Below, piece by piece: positions 35,989 through 44,479 of a DNA stretch of 60,954 nt. The stretch lies in assembly GCA_945885545.1 (NCBI GenBank), contig CAMCYZ010000001.1, forward strand, positions 1-60,954, given 5' to 3'. Made by a program: the position numbers and the translations under genes. The notes under the pieces are model-generated. The model was not told the origin of the DNA and did not search any database. It worked only from the letters and a program-made list of their open reading frames with translations. Source of the stretch: Spirosoma fluviale (GTDB taxonomy: Bacteria; Bacteroidota; Bacteroidia; Cytophagales; Spirosomataceae). Each line of letters opens with the position of its first letter. Positions within the stretch are counted from its first letter, which is position 1.

Positions 35989-36312
35989 ATGAAAAAATTA
36001 TCAACTCCTTTTTTTGAAAAATATCGTTTTTACATCATTTCCAGCTTGTTTTTACTCGTTTGGCTTTTGTTTTTTGACCGATCAAGCCTCATCAAACAAT
36101 TCGAAATGATTGTGGAACTCAATCATTTAGAGTCTCAGAAAGAATTCTATAAGGGTGAATTAAAAAATATCAAACAAGAAGAAAAAGATGTTTTGGGAAC
36201 TTATGCATCATTAGAAAAATTTGCCCGAGAAAAGTTTTTGATGAAAAAAGAAGGCGAAACGGTGTTTGTTTTGGTAGATGAGGACGATAAAACGATCAAT
36301 GAAAAATATTAA
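35989..36312 (+). CDS. Septum formation initiator (FtsB/DivIC family)
   Basis: This 107-residue bitopic division protein has a short cytoplasmic N-terminus, one membrane span (IISSLFLLVWLLFF, about 17-30), a periplasmic coiled coil (about 40-75, VELNHLESQKEFYKGELKNIKQE) and the typical LEKFAREKFLMKKEGETVFVL segment (about 78-98). FtsB/DivIC pairs with FtsL to activate septal wall synthesis. It lies 6 bases before the phosphatase gene, so the two are likely co-transcribed. Enolase next to ftsB/divIC is a gene order seen widely in bacteria. Confidence 0.9.
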   Translation: MKKLSTPFFEKYRFYIISSLFLLVWLLFFDRSSLIKQFEMIVELNHLESQKEFYKGELKNIKQEEKDVLGTYASLEKFAREKFLMKKEGETVFVLVDEDDKTINEKY

Positions 36313-36318
36313 AACCTC

Positions 36319-36828
36319 ATGCGAAAAGTACTCTTTGTTTGTTTAGGAAATATCTGTAGGAGTCCGATAGGAGAGGCTACTTTTAATAGAATTGCTCAAG
36401 AAAAAGGACTTTCAGGCGTGCTTTGGGCTGACTCTGCTGGAGTAATGGGCTGGCACGTGGGCAAAAAGGCCGATCCGAGAACCATCAAAAACGCCGCCAA
36501 GCACAATATCGAAGTTACGCATTTAGGAAGAAAACTCTCCAAGGAGGATTTGGATAATTTTGATCATATTGTGGTGATGGACGAGCAAAATTTTGAAGAT
36601 GTGCATAAGTTTTATTACGAAACCAAAAAAGCCCCACCATCGGTCGAAAAACTATTTTTGATCAGAGATTTTGACCCGACTGTTCATGGTGTACACGATG
36701 TCAAAGACCCTTACTATGAGGGCGAAGAGGTTTTTGAGGAAGTTTTTCAGACACTTTGGCGGAGTAACGAAGCTTTTATCAATCATTTGGTAGAAAAACA
36801 TGACCTACAATCTCAAGAAACGGATTGA
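36319..36828 (+). CDS. Low-molecular-weight protein-tyrosine phosphatase
   Basis: This 169-residue cytoplasmic phosphatase has the active-site P-loop CLGNICRSP at residues 8-16 (C-x5-R, nucleophile Cys8, Arg14) and the general-acid loop DPYYEGEEVFEEV near 136, which carries the catalytic Asp. In bacteria such enzymes often dephosphorylate polysaccharide tyrosine kinases, but no kinase is nearby. The next gene may start inside its 3' end. Confidence 0.92.
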   Translation: MRKVLFVCLGNICRSPIGEATFNRIAQEKGLSGVLWADSAGVMGWHVGKKADPRTIKNAAKHNIEVTHLGRKLSKEDLDNFDHIVVMDEQNFEDVHKFYYETKKAPPSVEKLFLIRDFDPTVHGVHDVKDPYYEGEEVFEEVFQTLWRSNEAFINHLVEKHDLQSQETD

Positions 36829-37351
36829 TTCCCTTGGGAAAAGAATGAGCAAGGAAGAGTCGGTTATTTTTTCCTGCGAAATTGTTTTTGACACACAAAA
36901 AGCCGCCGCGGCCATTGACCAATTGCGGCATGGCAATCCCAAGGAAATTTTCAATGTATTGTGGGCTTTAAGAAATTTGCAAGATACTCAGCTCCAAGCA
37001 TTTCCTGATCTCACTGAAATTATTTTAGGCCTATTTCAAAAATTCCCAAAAGACGAGGCAATTCTGAGAGACGGAGTGGGATTGTTGCAAGTTGTTGATA
37101 TTTCGGAAGATTTCCAAGGAGAGGTTTTTCAGGTGTGTTTCGGTTTTTTGCAGGACAGTTCAAAATCCATCGCTGTCAAAGTATTCTCCATGACGGTTTG
37201 TTATAATTTGGCCAAAAATCACCTAGAGCTTTTGAAAGAATTGGAAATGCAAATCAAAGACATCTTGTGGTTTCAGGGTGATTTATCTCCAGCAATTTTT
37301 TCGAGAGGAAATGCCATCCTCCAAAAAATCAATCGACGTTTGCGTAAATAG
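36800..37351 (+). CDS. Helical protein of unknown function
   Basis: This 183-residue soluble protein is rich in leucine and alanine helices with a HEAT-like rhythm (NPKEIFNVLWALRNLQDTQLQAFPDLTEIILGLF, and IAVKVFSMTVCYNLAKNHLELLKEL). I do not recognise a named family. The ATG at 36800 overlaps the phosphatase by 29 bases; the in-frame ATG at 36845 starts 16 bases after that gene and is equally possible. It converges on the marR gene with a 23-base overlap of the 3' ends. Confidence 0.65.
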   Translation: MTYNLKKRIDSLGKRMSKEESVIFSCEIVFDTQKAAAAIDQLRHGNPKEIFNVLWALRNLQDTQLQAFPDLTEIILGLFQKFPKDEAILRDGVGLLQVVDISEDFQGEVFQVCFGFLQDSSKSIAVKVFSMTVCYNLAKNHLELLKELEMQIKDILWFQGDLSPAIFSRGNAILQKINRRLRK

Positions 37352-37760
37352 TGTCCATTATCCTTACTAAGTCGTCGTAGTCTTTATCACTCAGGTTTTC
37401 CCAGGATTTTTTACGGCCATTGGCTATAATGGCAAAGGCTTTTTTGTGTAATTCCTTTCCTTGTGGTGTGAGTTCTAATATAAATTTTCTTCTGTCCATA
37501 TCAGACATCTTCCTGACTATTAGTTCTTTTTTAACCAAAATATCTAAGATTCTGGTAATTGTGGGGGCGTCTTTGCAGATAAGCGTACCTAGCTCGTTTT
37601 GGCTAATGCCGGCGTTGGGCACTATATGGTCCAAAACCACCCATTGATCAACCGTGAGGTCTATGTTGGCATCGGTAAGGTTTTTCTGCATAAAAGACCT
37701 TATGCGTTTGATGGTGGAGTCTATCTTGAAAAAATACGCTCGCTTGTCGGAATGGGTCAT
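37329..37760 (-). CDS. MarR-family transcriptional regulator
   Basis: This 143-residue winged helix-turn-helix regulator has helices around residues 10-35, the recognition region NELGTLICKDAPTITRILDILVKKELIVRKMS (about 56-87), and the wing DMDRRKFILELTPQGKELHKKA (about 88-108), which is the MarR signature. It probably binds a palindromic operator as a dimer and releases it on binding a small phenolic ligand or on oxidation. The divergent ceramidase-like gene starts 136 bases away and is a possible target. Confidence 0.87.
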   Translation of the reverse strand: MTHSDKRAYFFKIDSTIKRIRSFMQKNLTDANIDLTVDQWVVLDHIVPNAGISQNELGTLICKDAPTITRILDILVKKELIVRKMSDMDRRKFILELTPQGKELHKKAFAIIANGRKKSWENLSDKDYDDLVRIMDTIYANVD

Positions 37761-37896
37761 AGGTACTACAGCTTTATGCGAAGATACTCACAAATCGTTC
37801 AAATATTGTCATGGCAACTATTATTTTAGAAACCAAAGCGTTGGATGTTTGGGTAAGAAGCTGATTATTGTATATCTTTAAATCAAAAAAAGATTA

Positions 37897-39225
37897 ATGA
37901 GAAAATTCCTTAAGATTTTCGGATATTTCATCTTGATATTGACAGCTTTAGCTTTTGCGAGTATCGAAAAAATTGACCGAACAGCTATAAAACAAACGGA
38001 GCATTTTAAGCAATGGAAGGAATTGGTTAAGGCTCTGAAAATCAAGGAAACAACAGGCGATTTTTCGGCGGGTTGGGCAAAAGTGAACCTTACGCCAAGT
38101 GTACCCGGGCCTATGGCTGGCTATGGCTCTCGAAAAGGAAAAGACTTTGAGGCAGTGCATGATTCGGTTTTTGTGCGGGTTTTGGCCCTAAAAAACAGTG
38201 AAGATACGGTCTATTTCCTTTCGGCTGACATGCTCATTATTCCGCCCAATGTGGTTGAAAAGTTGAAACCTATTCTACAGCAACAGAAAGTTTCTTTGCG
38301 AAATATACATTTTTCAGCTACGCATACCCACAACAGCCTCGGCGGATGGGGCAATAGCCTCACGGGCAGACTCTTTGCAGGTGCTTATGACCCAAAAGTT
38401 GAAGTGGAACTCGCTCAAAAATTTGCTTTGGCCATTCAGGAATCTACGCAAAACCTTACCCCCAGCAAAATATATTATAATGAAGGTGTGGATAAAGAGG
38501 ATATTAGAAATAGATTGAACGTGCCTGATGGTACAATTGACTCAGAGATAAGGTCGATCTTTGTGGAAAGAAACGATGGCTCCAAGGCTAGTTTGATTAC
38601 CTATGGGGCACATTCTACCGTATTGAATTCAAAGACTATCCAAATTTCGAGAGACTATCCGGGTGTCTTACTTGATTCTTTGGAAAAAGAGAGCCTCGAT
38701 TTTGGGATATACTTTGCAGGTGCTGTGGGTAGTATGGGCCCCATAGAAAAAGGCCACGACGATTTCGACGAAGTGCAAAATCAGGCCAAGGGAGTACTTA
38801 AGCATTTGGATTTTACGCAAAAAATGGAACTTCAGAATACCTTGGTGAGTGAATACATTCAATTGCCCATGGGTCACCCAAGTGCCAGAATATCAAAAGA
38901 TTATGCCCTCCGCTCTTGGGCGTTTAAGTATCTTTTTGGCGATTATCCGACTTATTTAAAAATCACTAAAATTGGTAAAACCCTCATCCTCGGTATGCCC
39001 TGCGATTTCTCGGGGGAGCTGATGATAGAGCTAGATGCTTATGCCAAAGCCCAAGGTCTCGATTTAATCATCAGCAGTTTTAATGGCAGCTATATCGGCT
39101 ATGTGGTGGATGACCGACTCTACGACCTCGGTCTTTACGAAAGCAGCACGATGTCGTGGTATGGTTATCAAAACGGTGCATATTTTTCCGAAATTGTGAA
39201 GGACTTGGTGGATAGGGTGAAGTAG
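37897..39225 (+). CDS. Neutral/alkaline ceramidase-like hydrolase
   Basis: This 442-residue exported protein has an N-terminal hydrophobic segment (about 5-22), then a domain like the catalytic N-terminal part of neutral ceramidases. GWAKVNLTPSVPGPMAGYGSRKG (about 55-77) opens the fold, and HFSATHTHNSLGGWG (about 139-153) carries the zinc-binding histidines. At 442 residues it is much shorter than the classical enzymes of about 650-700 and lacks their C-terminal domain. It could act on sphingolipids, which many Bacteroidota make, or on another amide. It diverges from marR and borders the sparse island to its right. Confidence 0.8.
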   Translation: MRKFLKIFGYFILILTALAFASIEKIDRTAIKQTEHFKQWKELVKALKIKETTGDFSAGWAKVNLTPSVPGPMAGYGSRKGKDFEAVHDSVFVRVLALKNSEDTVYFLSADMLIIPPNVVEKLKPILQQQKVSLRNIHFSATHTHNSLGGWGNSLTGRLFAGAYDPKVEVELAQKFALAIQESTQNLTPSKIYYNEGVDKEDIRNRLNVPDGTIDSEIRSIFVERNDGSKASLITYGAHSTVLNSKTIQISRDYPGVLLDSLEKESLDFGIYFAGAVGSMGPIEKGHDDFDEVQNQAKGVLKHLDFTQKMELQNTLVSEYIQLPMGHPSARISKDYALRSWAFKYLFGDYPTYLKITKIGKTLILGMPCDFSGELMIELDAYAKAQGLDLIISSFNGSYIGYVVDDRLYDLGLYESSTMSWYGYQNGAYFSEIVKDLVDRVK

Positions 39226-39660
39226 GTTTTGATTTTAACATGAAGAAGATGAAGGAGTTAAGGACATGAAACTGATAAGAATAGTTTTTTGTCGTTCTTT
39301 TATTCTTATTGGCCTCAAGTTAGAAAAAAAACGGATGTCCTAATTTTAATATAATCAAGATTAATGGCTTTTCTGAAATGTATATTTTAAGGAAGTAGAA
39401 TTTGACGCTTCTGAAATACTAAAATAGACACTAATACATTTCCAAAACTTTGAATACCGCTTGTGTATTTTGGTCCTTGATCGACGTAAAACATACATTT
39501 TTGGAGCATTTATTTAATTCAATTATTTTTATTCAGAGTTTTGTTTCTGTGGCTACAAGCCGCAGGTTGAGTGGAGCGATAATATTTCCATTTCGGATAC
39601 TGCACCATCAGAAATTTACCTGCTTGTTTAAACAGACTTTCAAAAGACGAAAAAGATAAA

Positions 39661-39783
39661 ATGTATTATTGGCATTCATTACCTGAAAACTGGGAATAAA
39701 TGAGATATGAGAATTTCTTAGTAGAAAGAAGAAAACGAATTTCATTGGTACTAAAAGATGCTTACGAGACAATCAGTAAATAG
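39661..39783 (+). pseudogene. Fragment resembling the C-terminus of a DUF262 protein
   Basis: In one frame, with a single stop after codon 12, the sequence reads WHSLPENWE, then MRYENFLVERRKRIS and LVLKDAYETISK. This resembles the C-terminal end of DUF262/GmrS-type restriction-system proteins (L-P-x-x-W-x-x-M-x-Y-x-x-F-L-x-x-R-R). The rest of such a gene is not recognisable upstream. The match is short and made from memory, so it is tentative. Confidence 0.3.
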
Positions 39784-39872
39784 CCAACGCAACTTGCATG
39801 CACAATTAAAAACCGCATAATAAAACAGACAACCTGGCTTTGCGAAGGATATTTCCTTTGTACGTGCGGATA

Positions 39873-40048
39873 GCGGCTTTTAGCCGCAGAAATAAAGTTT
39901 AAAGTAGAATTAAAACTATAAAATATTCCGCTCCGCTTAAAATTCAGACTACGCGGCAGTGTTTTTCGGTCTTAGACCGACACTATAATGCATAATACAT
40001 ATTCTGCTCAAAAATAGCAATACTACATACTCCGGCTCAAAGTGAGCC
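39873..40048. repeat. Cluster of three short perfect hairpins
   Basis: GCGGCT-TTT-AGCCGC (39873-39887), TCGGTC-TTA-GACCGA (39966-39980, extended by AGTG/CACT outside) and GGCTCA-AAG-TGAGCC (40034-40048) lie within 176 bases, each with a three-base loop. The third is followed by a T-rich run and could end transcription. They are spaced about 90 and 70 bases apart and differ in sequence. Confidence 0.6.
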
Positions 40049-40722
40049 ACTTTTGTTCAATTCATAGGTAATGATTTTATTTTAAGACCTTAAGGCTTAA
40101 GTTTCGCTCGGCCGGGGAATTTTGTGTTTTTTAAGAGCTTTTTATTCTTTTCTAAGAGCTTTTTATTTTTTGTTAACCAACATCCACATTGCTCAAAAGG
40201 CTCAAAATCAATGCGTAGAAAATACAATTTTTATCAAAAAGTCAATTACTCTAAACCAAAATTGGACAGATTAAGTAAATGTAAACAATTAAATATTTTA
40301 TTTTCAGTAATTTGGCTTTTTGAATTTCGATTTGTAGTACACAGGGGAGTTGACTTTATGGTCTAAGTAACAGTACATTTGTAAAATAAGAAATGATTCT
40401 TCAAATCTAAAAGTTTGCTACTTTACATAAAGCCCCAAAAGGCACCAAATTCTAAATAAACAGAACCAAATACAGTAATTTAACCCAAATTTGTAGTAAA
40501 GTCGGAATATATATCCTTGTAATCCATTGTTAATGAGTTGCTTATGATTATTGCTACTTGATGTGGGTTAACGCAATGATATATAGTATTTAACACTAAG
40601 TGGTTTTGTGGGTGTCTCATAATTAGTATTTTATTTTTCTCAGAGACCTTATTTATAAAAGTAAACCTGATGTTAAATAGTGGACTAGTTTGAAGAAGTA
40701 CAAAAATAGGGGAGAGGATAAT

Positions 40723-42243
40723 TCAAAAAGGGAAATCATCAAAACTAGAGGTCATCGAATCATCTATGTAAACAAAGCTATTCAGGTTGACGCCCAAATA
40801 TCCCAACTTCAAATCTCCACATTCATGCAAATCAATTATTTTGTCATTTTCTATATAAAACAATAAGTTGATGTAATTACCCGTATTATTGCCTACAAAT
40901 GCAAAACCCTCTTGACCTTTGTTACAGTTTTGACAACTACTTTTTACGGAATAAAAAAAAGTGTCTTTTTGTTCTCTAAATTTATTGAAAACAGTTTCTA
41001 AATTATTTAAAAATACTTTTTTTGGAAAATTCTGATATTCAGGTCTATCTAACAAACAGTCAAGCATTTCGGTGTCCATAGTTTGCAGGTAATACTTCAC
41101 AGCAATATAAAGATGGTCATCGTTTTTTGGTTTTAGAGGTGGCTGAAGGCCTGTTTTACTTTCAAGATGATCTGCATGCATGCCATTCATTTTCAAATCT
41201 TCAAGTTGAATTTTCAAGAAATCAATCCCTTTTAATTCCTGATGGCTAAGATTAGTAGAATTTCCCCATTCCAAAAACGGTAATTCGCCAATTATTTCTG
41301 TTATAGTTGAATTCTTAAAGTTTATCTTTAATTGTAAATCATTTAAATAACTATTATTGCTTTTAACCAATCGCAGCTCTAAAATATCTGCCATATCTCT
41401 GCCTTCTTCGTCACAAGCAATTCCATAATATGCGGGTCTGTAAAGTGACATAAATTTGGTAGCTAGCCTTTCAAAGTAATGGTTTACTCTGAAATCATCA
41501 AATATTGGTCTATAATCTCCGCCTCGTTTTTCAATAGCCCGAGATAAATTTTGTCCTATTAAAATGGCAATCTTATACTTTTCGGCCAATAATATTAACT
41601 TTTGCGAAATGGCCTCCACTCGGGCTTTACCAAGGCTTTTGAAAAATGAATGGATACTATCCAAAACAAGAACTTTGATTTTATTTTCGAAGATTTGCGT
41701 TTCACAATAGTTTATGAAACCATCATATTCAAAATCATTATTACCTAAATATAAATTTTGTTTTTTTAGAGCATTACTTGCATTCTTTAGCTTATCAATT
41801 TCAGTTTCAGTTAATTTTTTTTCAAAAATATCTGTAAAAGGTATGCCTGTCTTGGTTGCTAAAAATTTATTAAGTAAATAGGCAGGGTTTTTACTGAAGT
41901 CAACATATAGCACTGAATGTCCCAAAGCTAACATATTACTGGATAAGTGTATAAGCAATTGAGTAACGCCCATTCCTGGCCTACCCCCAAATATCCATAC
42001 TTCACCTTCGTTTAGAGGTCCAAATTCTTTCTCAAAGGCTTCAAAACCTATCTTGATTTTTTGTGGTATTTTTTCAGGATTACGCTCCAATTTCCGGAGA
42101 ATATCAGCGGCCTTTTGAGCCTTGGGTATTAAAGCTTCGTTTTGGTTATTTATCAATGCTGATATTTCAGCAAGTTTTGCTTTTGCAGATAATGATTCAT
42201 CTGATAGGATTTTTTGGAGAGATATTTTTAAGTTTGGTTGCAT
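40723..42243 (-). CDS. DnaB-helicase paralogue with dead ATPase site and cysteine-containing C-terminal domain
   Basis: This 506-residue protein has a central RecA-type domain like the DnaB C-terminal domain: GPLNEGEVWIFGGRPGMG (75-92), Walker B VLVLDSIHSF (191-200), and QNLSRAIEKRGGDYRPIFDD (231-250) matching the DnaB L-S-Q-L-x-R-A-V-E-x-R-x-x-x-R-P-x-L-S-D segment, then LYRPAYYG. The Walker A lysine is valine (V93) and the catalytic-glutamate position after strand 2 is serine (DFSK, 115-118). The DnaB primase-binding N-domain is absent, replaced by a 60-residue helix. The last 170 residues are a separate domain with CQNC near 436 and FVGNNTGNY. It has no gene partner and lies between two gene-poor stretches. 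Confidence 0.75.
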   Translation of the reverse strand: MQPNLKISLQKILSDESLSAKAKLAEISALINNQNEALIPKAQKAADILRKLERNPEKIPQKIKIGFEAFEKEFGPLNEGEVWIFGGRPGMGVTQLLIHLSSNMLALGHSVLYVDFSKNPAYLLNKFLATKTGIPFTDIFEKKLTETEIDKLKNASNALKKQNLYLGNNDFEYDGFINYCETQIFENKIKVLVLDSIHSFFKSLGKARVEAISQKLILLAEKYKIAILIGQNLSRAIEKRGGDYRPIFDDFRVNHYFERLATKFMSLYRPAYYGIACDEEGRDMADILELRLVKSNNSYLNDLQLKINFKNSTITEIIGELPFLEWGNSTNLSHQELKGIDFLKIQLEDLKMNGMHADHLESKTGLQPPLKPKNDDHLYIAVKYYLQTMDTEMLDCLLDRPEYQNFPKKVFLNNLETVFNKFREQKDTFFYSVKSSCQNCNKGQEGFAFVGNNTGNYINLLFYIENDKIIDLHECGDLKLGYLGVNLNSFVYIDDSMTSSFDDFPF

Positions 42244-42864
42244 TTATTATTAATGTTTCTGAATGAAGTGTAAATTATTAAGAAGTAACAGATTTGTCAA
42301 GCATTTCAAGCATTTATTAGCTAAATTTCAAGAATTTAGAGGTCATTTACGCCAATCTAATTTTATTTTTCAGCCCAAATAGCGTTGATTCTAGCTATGT
42401 CTTTCTGAAGGCATTGACCTTTGTGTAAGTGTGTATTTCAGTCGTCAATTGAAGTAAAACAAAATGAATTTACCATGTAAACTCTTTTTTACTATCCAAA
42501 ACAAATTACTCTATATGATGCTAATCCCGGTAGCTATCGAGACGCTTTTTACACGTATGGAGCAAATGCTCTATACAGAGCAGCCGTTCGCCGCTGTGAG
42601 TTTTTAGAGTTTTAATAAAAACTAATTAAACGACATTGATTTAACATTTTTGAACTAATAGTTTTAGGGGTTTCAAAGTTTATCAAAGGATTGTTCAGAA
42701 AGATAAGAGACAAATTGCAATTATTTACAATATTGTAGTCTATTGATAATCAATATTCAATGAATTTTATTATTTAAAATTTAGTAGTTGGTTTTTAGAT
42801 TACTCGGAAGCTTTAATTGAAATGACATAAAAAAAGATAAACAGCAGAGCTTTGTTTAATTTTC
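42244..42864. other. Non-coding stretch behind the DnaB-like start
   Basis: AT-rich, with no gene recognised. It contains the truncated third MITE-like copy (42590-42642) and must hold the promoter of the DnaB-like gene (minus strand); TTGACA reads at 42300-42295 but no matching TAnnTTTG is seen. Confidence 0.5.
42590..42642 (+). repeat. MITE-like element, copy 3 (right end only)
   Basis: GCCGCTGTGAGTTTTTAGAGT (first 20 bases match the GGCCGCTGCCGTGAGGTTTTAGAG part of copy 1) is followed by the right end TTAAACGACATTGATTT. The left half is missing or unrecognisable. Confidence 0.45.
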
Positions 42865-42898
42865 AAAAAACACCCACCCCAGAAACCAGAACGGGTGT
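42865..42898 (-). terminator. Terminator on the minus strand below the tandem-repeat array
   Basis: Read on the minus strand, ACACCCGTTCTGG pairs with CTGGGGTGGGTGT (several G-T pairs) around TTT and is followed by TTTTTT. It is the first strong terminator downstream of the orphan membrane-protein gene, so that transcript could include the whole repeat array. Confidence 0.6.
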
Positions 42899-43010
42899 CA
42901 GGCTACTAAATCCACACAACTTTCATTTTTATCAAATATCAATTATTAAATAGTTCTAGACATTTTATACAATTCCATAAATTCGCCATTTGTATCCGGA
43001 GCAGTAAGAT

Positions 43011-43332
43011 GAATCGATACCAAATGCAATGGCAGCTGCCTCTCGACTCCGCTCGAGGTGACAGTGTAAGTGGTGGCTCGAGGTGATAGGGTTGGTTGTG
43101 GCTCGAGGTGATAGGGTTGGTTGTGGTTCGAGGTGATAGCGTTATTGGTGGTTCGAGGTGACAGAACAATGTTATTTTTTAGTTTACGGGCAATGGAGCA
43201 AGTTTTGAATCGATACCAAATGAAATAGTAGCTGCCTCTCGACTCCGCTCGAGGTGACAGGGTTGGTAGTGGCTCGAGGTGACAAGGTTGGTGGTGGCTC
43301 GAGGTGACAATGTAAAGGGTTGCTCGAAGAGA
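43011..43332. repeat. 25-bp tandem array in two duplicated blocks
   Basis: The core CTCGAGGTGACA (with CTCGAGGTGATA and TTCGAGGTGA variants) starts at 43052, 43077, 43102, 43127 and 43152, then again at 43248, 43273, 43298 and 43323: exact 25-base steps within each block. Each block is introduced by the same leader, GAATCGATACCAAATG through AGCTGCCTCTCGACTCCG, and the blocks are 196 bases apart. The first unit of each block also forms the hairpin CTCGA-CTCCGC-TCGAG. There are no variable spacers, so this is not CRISPR. Open frames across it are repeat translations, not genes. Confidence 0.85.
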
Positions 43333-43458
43333 CAAAATAAGGTACTTATTATAAGGTTTTTATAAAAAAATCGGGTTTAAGGCTGCTGTTTAGTGGCCCT
43401 TGGTCTGAAGACCAGGAACGGGATTGTTTCTTTATCTTTGAAAATCACAAACTCATTT

Positions 43459-44379
43459 TTATTCTACAGCTTCCTCACTTTCTTTAGCCAGTTGTTTTTC
43501 AAATTTATTGTGAATGAAAAGTATTAAAAGGCCAAATAAAATAGCTGAAACAATCAATATCGTATTAATGATTCCACTAACAGAAAAAGATATTCGAATT
43601 AATATGGTTGAAATAATAAATCCCGAATTTCGAATAACTTTATGGAACTCGTCGGTGTGAAAAAATGAAAATAACAACAATATCACATCAGCAATAATCA
43701 AAATATTGAAAAAATGTTCAAAGAAAATATTGTTGATATTTTTGAAAGAAATAGCCTTGTTCTCAAGTGGTTGAAAGATTCCAATACTCCAGTTAAAAAA
43801 TGAATATAGAGCAATTATTATAAGTATAGGAACCAAGGCTGTGGCTATCCATTTTTTTGCGTTGATAAATTTCGAAATACTTGAAGATTGATTTTTGTTG
43901 TTTTCAAGAGTTCTATAAACCTTGGTCCGTTGAACATGAAATAGATAAATCAAATAGAACAATAAGACCGATGCCACTAAATCATAAGTAAACTGCAAAT
44001 CATCTTTAATGTTAAACCAATCAAAAGAAAGTGATAAAGCTGAAAGGTCTTTGAATAATCTTCTTATAATGATGAGGGCAATGATTTCATACTGCTTTGA
44101 GATATATATAGAAGTTGACTTTGGGAGGTAGTAAACTAAAAGATATACCTCATAAACTAATATAAAAGAAAATGGGGTATAAATGGCCGCAATAGGATTT
44201 TTTAATAAGTTAGAGGGTTCCGCAATGTCAACAATATTAAGTTGTATCAATCCAATGATTAATAAGTGCGTTATAAAACTCACTAAAGCAATCCATAGTA
44301 TGATCCTTTCACTCCTTTCTTTTGTTTCTTTTGAAAGAAATTTTTGATAAAGTTTTTCCGATAGTTTGGATAAGTCCAT
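43459..44379 (-). CDS. Orphan multi-spanning membrane protein
   Basis: This 306-residue protein has a charged amphipathic N-terminus (MDLSKLSEKLYQKFLSKETKERSERI) and about eight hydrophobic segments arranged in pairs through residues 27-295, ending in a charged tail (HNKFEKQLAKESEEAVE). I recognise no family and see no catalytic motif; it could be a channel, a sensor or a phage-defence membrane effector. The frame is open to an ATG at 44430, which adds 17 residues; 44379 gives the more natural N-terminus. A TACCTTTG box lies upstream. It is alone between long gene-free stretches. Confidence 0.65.
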   Translation of the reverse strand: MDLSKLSEKLYQKFLSKETKERSERIILWIALVSFITHLLIIGLIQLNIVDIAEPSNLLKNPIAAIYTPFSFILVYEVYLLVYYLPKSTSIYISKQYEIIALIIIRRLFKDLSALSLSFDWFNIKDDLQFTYDLVASVLLFYLIYLFHVQRTKVYRTLENNKNQSSSISKFINAKKWIATALVPILIIIALYSFFNWSIGIFQPLENKAISFKNINNIFFEHFFNILIIADVILLLFSFFHTDEFHKVIRNSGFIISTILIRISFSVSGIINTILIVSAILFGLLILFIHNKFEKQLAKESEEAVE

Positions 44380-44468
44380 ATTGTTTTTTTTTGTAAAATC
44401 TACGATTGATAATGACCACTTGTAATGCATGTATATCCGCTAAGAATTAGACACATCTACAGCTATAA

Positions 44469-44476
44469 CAAAGGTA
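44469..44476 (-). promoter_or_regulatory. -7 box upstream of the orphan membrane protein
   Basis: On the minus strand TACCTTTG matches the -7 consensus exactly, as in the queA promoter. It supports this isolated gene being transcribed. No good -33 TTG is visible. Confidence 0.45.
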
Positions 44477-44479
44477 GAC

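Larger units (their letters stand above)
39226..40722. other. 1.5-kb non-coding stretch, left part of the sparse island
   Basis: No intact gene is visible. It holds a gene fragment at 39661, three perfect hairpins between 39873 and 40048, and a duplicated TAAGAGCTTTTTATT (about 40128 and 40153). The short open frames here have no family resemblance and low-complexity products. It looks like decayed mobile or accessory DNA. Confidence 0.6.

Noticed and set aside
39450-39659. 69-codon plus-strand frame in the sparse island
   Set aside because: The product is aromatic and basic without a recognisable domain, start signal or partner; surrounding DNA looks decayed.
40124-40366. 80-codon plus-strand frame in the sparse island
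   Set aside because: The start falls in a duplicated T-rich repeat (FKSFLFFSKSFLFF) and the rest has no family resemblance.
40723-42243. DnaB-like gene as evidence for a plasmid or phage replicon in this window
   Set aside because: No primase, initiator, origin iterons, capsid or integrase is present, and the flanking genes are chromosomal housekeeping genes.
43011-43332. Regular 25-bp repeats considered as a CRISPR array
   Set aside because: The units abut without unique spacers, the whole 25-base period is repeated, and no cas gene is present.
42939-43335. Two overlapping minus-strand frames across the tandem array (76 and 129 codons)
   Set aside because: The products are repeat translations (LSPRAESRG, HLEPQPTLSPR) created by the 25-bp units; there is no start context or family.
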